From contig CM068315.1 of the NCBI GenBank assembly GCA_034766995.1, positions 39,247,818-39,311,817 on the forward strand: a stretch of DNA of 64,000 bases, given 5' to 3'. The notes below the pieces were generated by a model. That model had not been told where the DNA came from, made no database searches, and saw only the letters and a program-made list of their open reading frames with translations. This document shows positions 61,112 to 64,000 of this stretch, in pieces. Numbering within the stretch: position 1 is the first letter of the stretch; the number at the start of each line of letters is the position of its first letter. This DNA comes from Acanthacorydalis orientalis (taxonomy: Eukaryota > Arthropoda > Insecta > Megaloptera > Corydalidae). The translations under genes were made by a program, and so were the position numbers.

Positions 61112-61788
61112 TGGTGTAAAACTTCTCGAGTACAAAGATAATAATTTATGAATGAAGTTAAACACATGTGAAGGTTACGGTCACCATTCTCGCATTCACT
61201 CGAGCTTTAATTCTGTTGATGAAATTAAATTAATTTTGTACAATTTCCTTATATAATGATTATTTAATTACAGTGTTTCGTTTTTAAAGTGAGATATAAA
61301 AGAGTTGGTTCTAAATCTCTCATCTATTTTTCATCAAAAAGACATAAAAAATACTGTTTTCTGTTCATAGATTTATAAGATTTCTATAGTAAACCATGTA
61401 CTGATTTGATGTAAAGATGTAAAAAAGTATCAGAACAAAAATTTTAAACGACGAATGATCAAATTATATATATATATATATAATTAGTTATATTTTAAAA
61501 AGGAGACTTTCAAAGAAAATGGTTTTAATTTTCAGTATATAATTTTTGATTTGTTAAATTTCCATCGATTTCCGAATAACTTTTCGATTAAAATGCGAAA
61601 CTTGCGACATTTCGTTAAAGAAAACGTTCGGAAGTTATAATTTTCCAAGTATTCTACGCCTCCATCCCATAATAGAAAAGTACTCTGACGCCTGTTTCGA
61701 AAACTATGCGCGAAATTTCAAACTTTCTCGATATTTCTAACTGAATGGAATACTGCACAATGGATAAGTTCATTTTACATGAAATTCG

Positions 61789-61842
<54 letters not shown>

Positions 61843-62480
61843 GCATATATTTCATATTATTTGAACGCAAGTTTATTAAAATATGTAATTATTTTCGATC
61901 AAAGAAGAACGAAACAAGAAAATATTTTACTTTAATCTTCAAAAAAGAAAGACATTAGTTAGTAAATGAATATTTAAAGCAACTTTTCCTAAACTGCGCA
62001 GCTCGACCGCTAGGGAATGTGAAAATTTTCAAGTATTCAGAGAGAAAAAGAAAATATTTTCAAAATCGTAAATTGTATTTATAACCCTGTTATTGTTTCT
62101 CGTCGGTATGCTTTAGTATATACAAAGCTATTCAAACAATAACAGGATTACGGAAGTAACGGATCTGCAGGAATACAAATAACAAAAAATAACTATAATT
62201 GTGTTTATGTGAAAAACATTATAAGTGATAGTAAAGTAAAATATGGAACAAAGAATATTTGTCTATATTTAAATATATCTAAATTATGTTTTAAAAAATG
62301 ATTTTAAATTGATACCTAATCTCTTTATATACTTTTTAAGTACAATACATGTCATAGAAATGATTTTTCATCAATTTTTTATTATGTTTATTTCATACTA
62401 TCTTACTAACTGAAAGTTACAGACCCGTAATTAGAGGAAATGAAATAAATAACGCATTTAATTTTATTTCTGTTTTAAAC
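60701..62480. other. AT-rich unassigned DNA
   Basis: It contains TA/TG repeats at 60697-60740, a long (TA)n at 61029-61107 and (TA)n at 61796-61838. No coding similarity was seen. Confidence 0.6.
61029..61107. repeat. (TA)n microsatellite, about 79 bp
   Basis: This is a pure TA run. Confidence 0.98.
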
Positions 62481-62482
62481 TA

Positions 62483-63699
62483 TTAGGTTGGTAGAAAAAT
62501 AATTGAGGTTTTTGTGTTTTTTTTTAATTCTAACCTTAGTTTTTTTCAATGAAAGTATCATTTCATCGTGTTTATGTTAATAACATTTTAAAGTGTGTTT
62601 TTCGGTAACATCGACTGTGAATTTATTATTAATTTTGGTTGAAATTAGGCTATTGAATTAAAGATGGAAAAGGATCAAATAAGAGCAATTTTTGTTTGAG
62701 TTCAAAACGGGTGGTAAAGCAGCAGAAACTGCTCGTAAACTAAACGATGATTTTGGTGTGGGTACTGTTAATAAATGATTCATCATACTGTACAATGGTG
62801 CATCAAAATTTTCGTGCTAGGGACGAGTGTTGAAAATGTAAAAGGTCACAGACTTCCTTCTTCAGTTCATGACGACCAACTGAACGCGTTAGATGAATCA
62901 GAACCATACAACAATTCGAGAGCTTGTACAAAAGTTAGGCGTTAGTCATCCAACAGTTCTGGACCACTTGAAACAGCTAGGAAAATCAAAAAAGCTTGAC
63001 AAATGAATGCCGCACGAATTAAACAAAACTCAAAAAAAATCACCTTTACGAAGATTGTTCTGTGCTTCTTCTACACAACAGAAACGATTCATTTCGGGAT
63101 CGTATTGTAACGTGCGATGAAAGTGGAATTCTTTATGATAACAGAAAGCGGTTTGGACAATAGTTGGACAAAAATGAAGCCCCCAAAGCACTTAGCGAAA
63201 GCGAAATTACACCAAAAGAAACTGTTCGGTGGTCTGAGATCGGTATAATCCACTAAATTTTTTTGGATCCTGGCAAAACCAATACAGATGAGAGTTATTG
63301 TCAAAAAATTGACAAGATGCACTAAGAACTGCGACATCTGGTCTCCGCACTGGTCAATCGAAAAGGTCCAATCCTACTGCACGACCACACATAGTACGAT
63401 TGACCCTTCAAAATTGAATGAATAGGGATATGAAACATTGCCTCATCCACTATACTCTCCAGATATCTTGCCAATAGGTTATCACTTGTTTAAGCATTTC
63501 GATAACTTTACAGGGTAAGGTCTTCAACAACCAAACTACTGCCAAAATTTACACCGCCGTAATAAATAAACTTGTAATTAATTGGTAAAAATGTGTCAAG
63601 TCTAATGGCGCTTATTTCGAGTAATAAAGTTAATTATTAGTTGAGAGAAATATATATGAATTTGTAGGTCATAAACTGCATTTTTTTCTACCAACCTAA
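62483..63699 (+). mobile_element. Full-length mariner, TTAGGTTGG-type, plus orientation
   Basis: The left end TTAGGTTGGTAGAAAAATAA and the right end ...TTTTTTTCTACCAACCTAA are flanked by TA. The 1,217-bp element is the longest + strand member of the family and serves as the reference for the deletion derivatives. Confidence 0.92.
62664..63624 (+). pseudogene. Mariner transposase pseudogene
   Basis: From the ATG at 62664 it shows MEKDQIRAI, KTGGKAAETARKLNDDFGVG, a PSSVHDDQLNAL-like stretch, LVQKLGVSHPTVLDHLKQLG and KSKKLDK, then HELNKTQKKSPLRRLFCASS, ILLHDHT (the HDNARPH box, altered), YSPDILPIGYHLFKHFD (third Asp lost to Gly) and the end CVKSNGAYFE with a stop at 63622. Frameshifts and stops are scattered throughout. 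It is non-functional. Confidence 0.9.
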
Positions 63700-63701
63700 T
63701 A

Positions 63702-64000
63702 AATACGACATTATTTTATTGGCTTATTAAATTTTAAAGTTTTTCGTTTTTATAAGCCAAGTGGCATAAATATCTTTTTGTATGACTTAACTGGGAGAGT
63801 TTCTCATTTTCTTTTTTTTGACGAATTCTTTTATTGGGCATGCCACTTTTCTACAAAATTTCGTTGAAAAAATGTTTTTTTTTAAAAAAATAGTTCAAAA
63901 TGTAACATAAAAGTAGCGTTAAAAAGAAATAACATTAAAAAGCACCCTAAGCCTCAAATCGAAAAACTAACATACAACCTGAACAAACACAATTTGGTTT
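63702..64000. other. AT-rich unassigned DNA at window end
   Basis: Nothing recognisable was seen in this stretch. Confidence 0.6.

Overview
The window is AT-rich, intron-dominated animal DNA, most likely from an insect. I lean to Hymenoptera (bee, ant, wasp or sawfly) because the mariner and RTE fragments resemble those common in that order; this is inference. The only host gene I can support is Tomosyn (STXBP5 / lethal-giant-larvae-like family) on the + strand. Two internal exons are visible, 26094-26348 and 35977-36111. They join in frame across a 9,628-bp intron with canonical GT/AG sites. No exon matching the preceding part (the conserved HGFPYQP region) or the following part (the conserved HPGPVVHLSD region) was found, so 1-26093 and 36112-64000 are best read as flanking Tomosyn introns of more than 26 kb and 27 kb.

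Layout. 1-26 kb: a piggyBac-like end at 0.4 kb, a non-LTR RT tail (minus strand, 2 kb), an RTE reverse-transcriptase piece (4.6 kb), an internally deleted mariner (5 kb), a pogo-like element (11.2 kb), an RTE 3' tail (11.9 kb), mariner copies at 15.8, 16.6 and 23.7 kb, and a Tigger-like element (20.4-21.9 kb). 26-36 kb (intron between the exons): a full-length mariner (26.6 kb), a 242-bp MITE (29.6 kb), two mariner deletion derivatives (30.6-31.3 kb), a different mariner (32.5 kb), and a piggyBac-like element that keeps its cysteine-rich C terminus (33.7 kb). 36-64 kb: more mariner pieces (37.2, 39.2, 41.7, 45.1, 48.9, 50.3, 52.1, 54.8, 55.3, 56.6, 62.5 kb), several TTAA-flanked mini-elements (43.6, 47.0, 48.0, 49.5 kb) and a non-LTR ORF1 remnant (53.5 kb).

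Two repeat systems stand out. One is a dispersed MITE-like family of about 220-320 bp with long terminal inverted repeats (at least seven copies) that I could not assign to a named family. The other is a set of mariner deletion derivatives, two or three of which share the same internal deletion junction, as expected of a short form that amplified after the deletion. About fifty (TA)n tracts punctuate the window, one of which contains a perfect 56-bp inverted repeat. GC-richer, non-repetitive islands lie between them and are candidate intronic regulatory DNA.

Every transposase or reverse-transcriptase reading frame seen is broken by stops, frameshifts or deletions. No RNA genes, CRISPR arrays, promoters or terminators could be supported.
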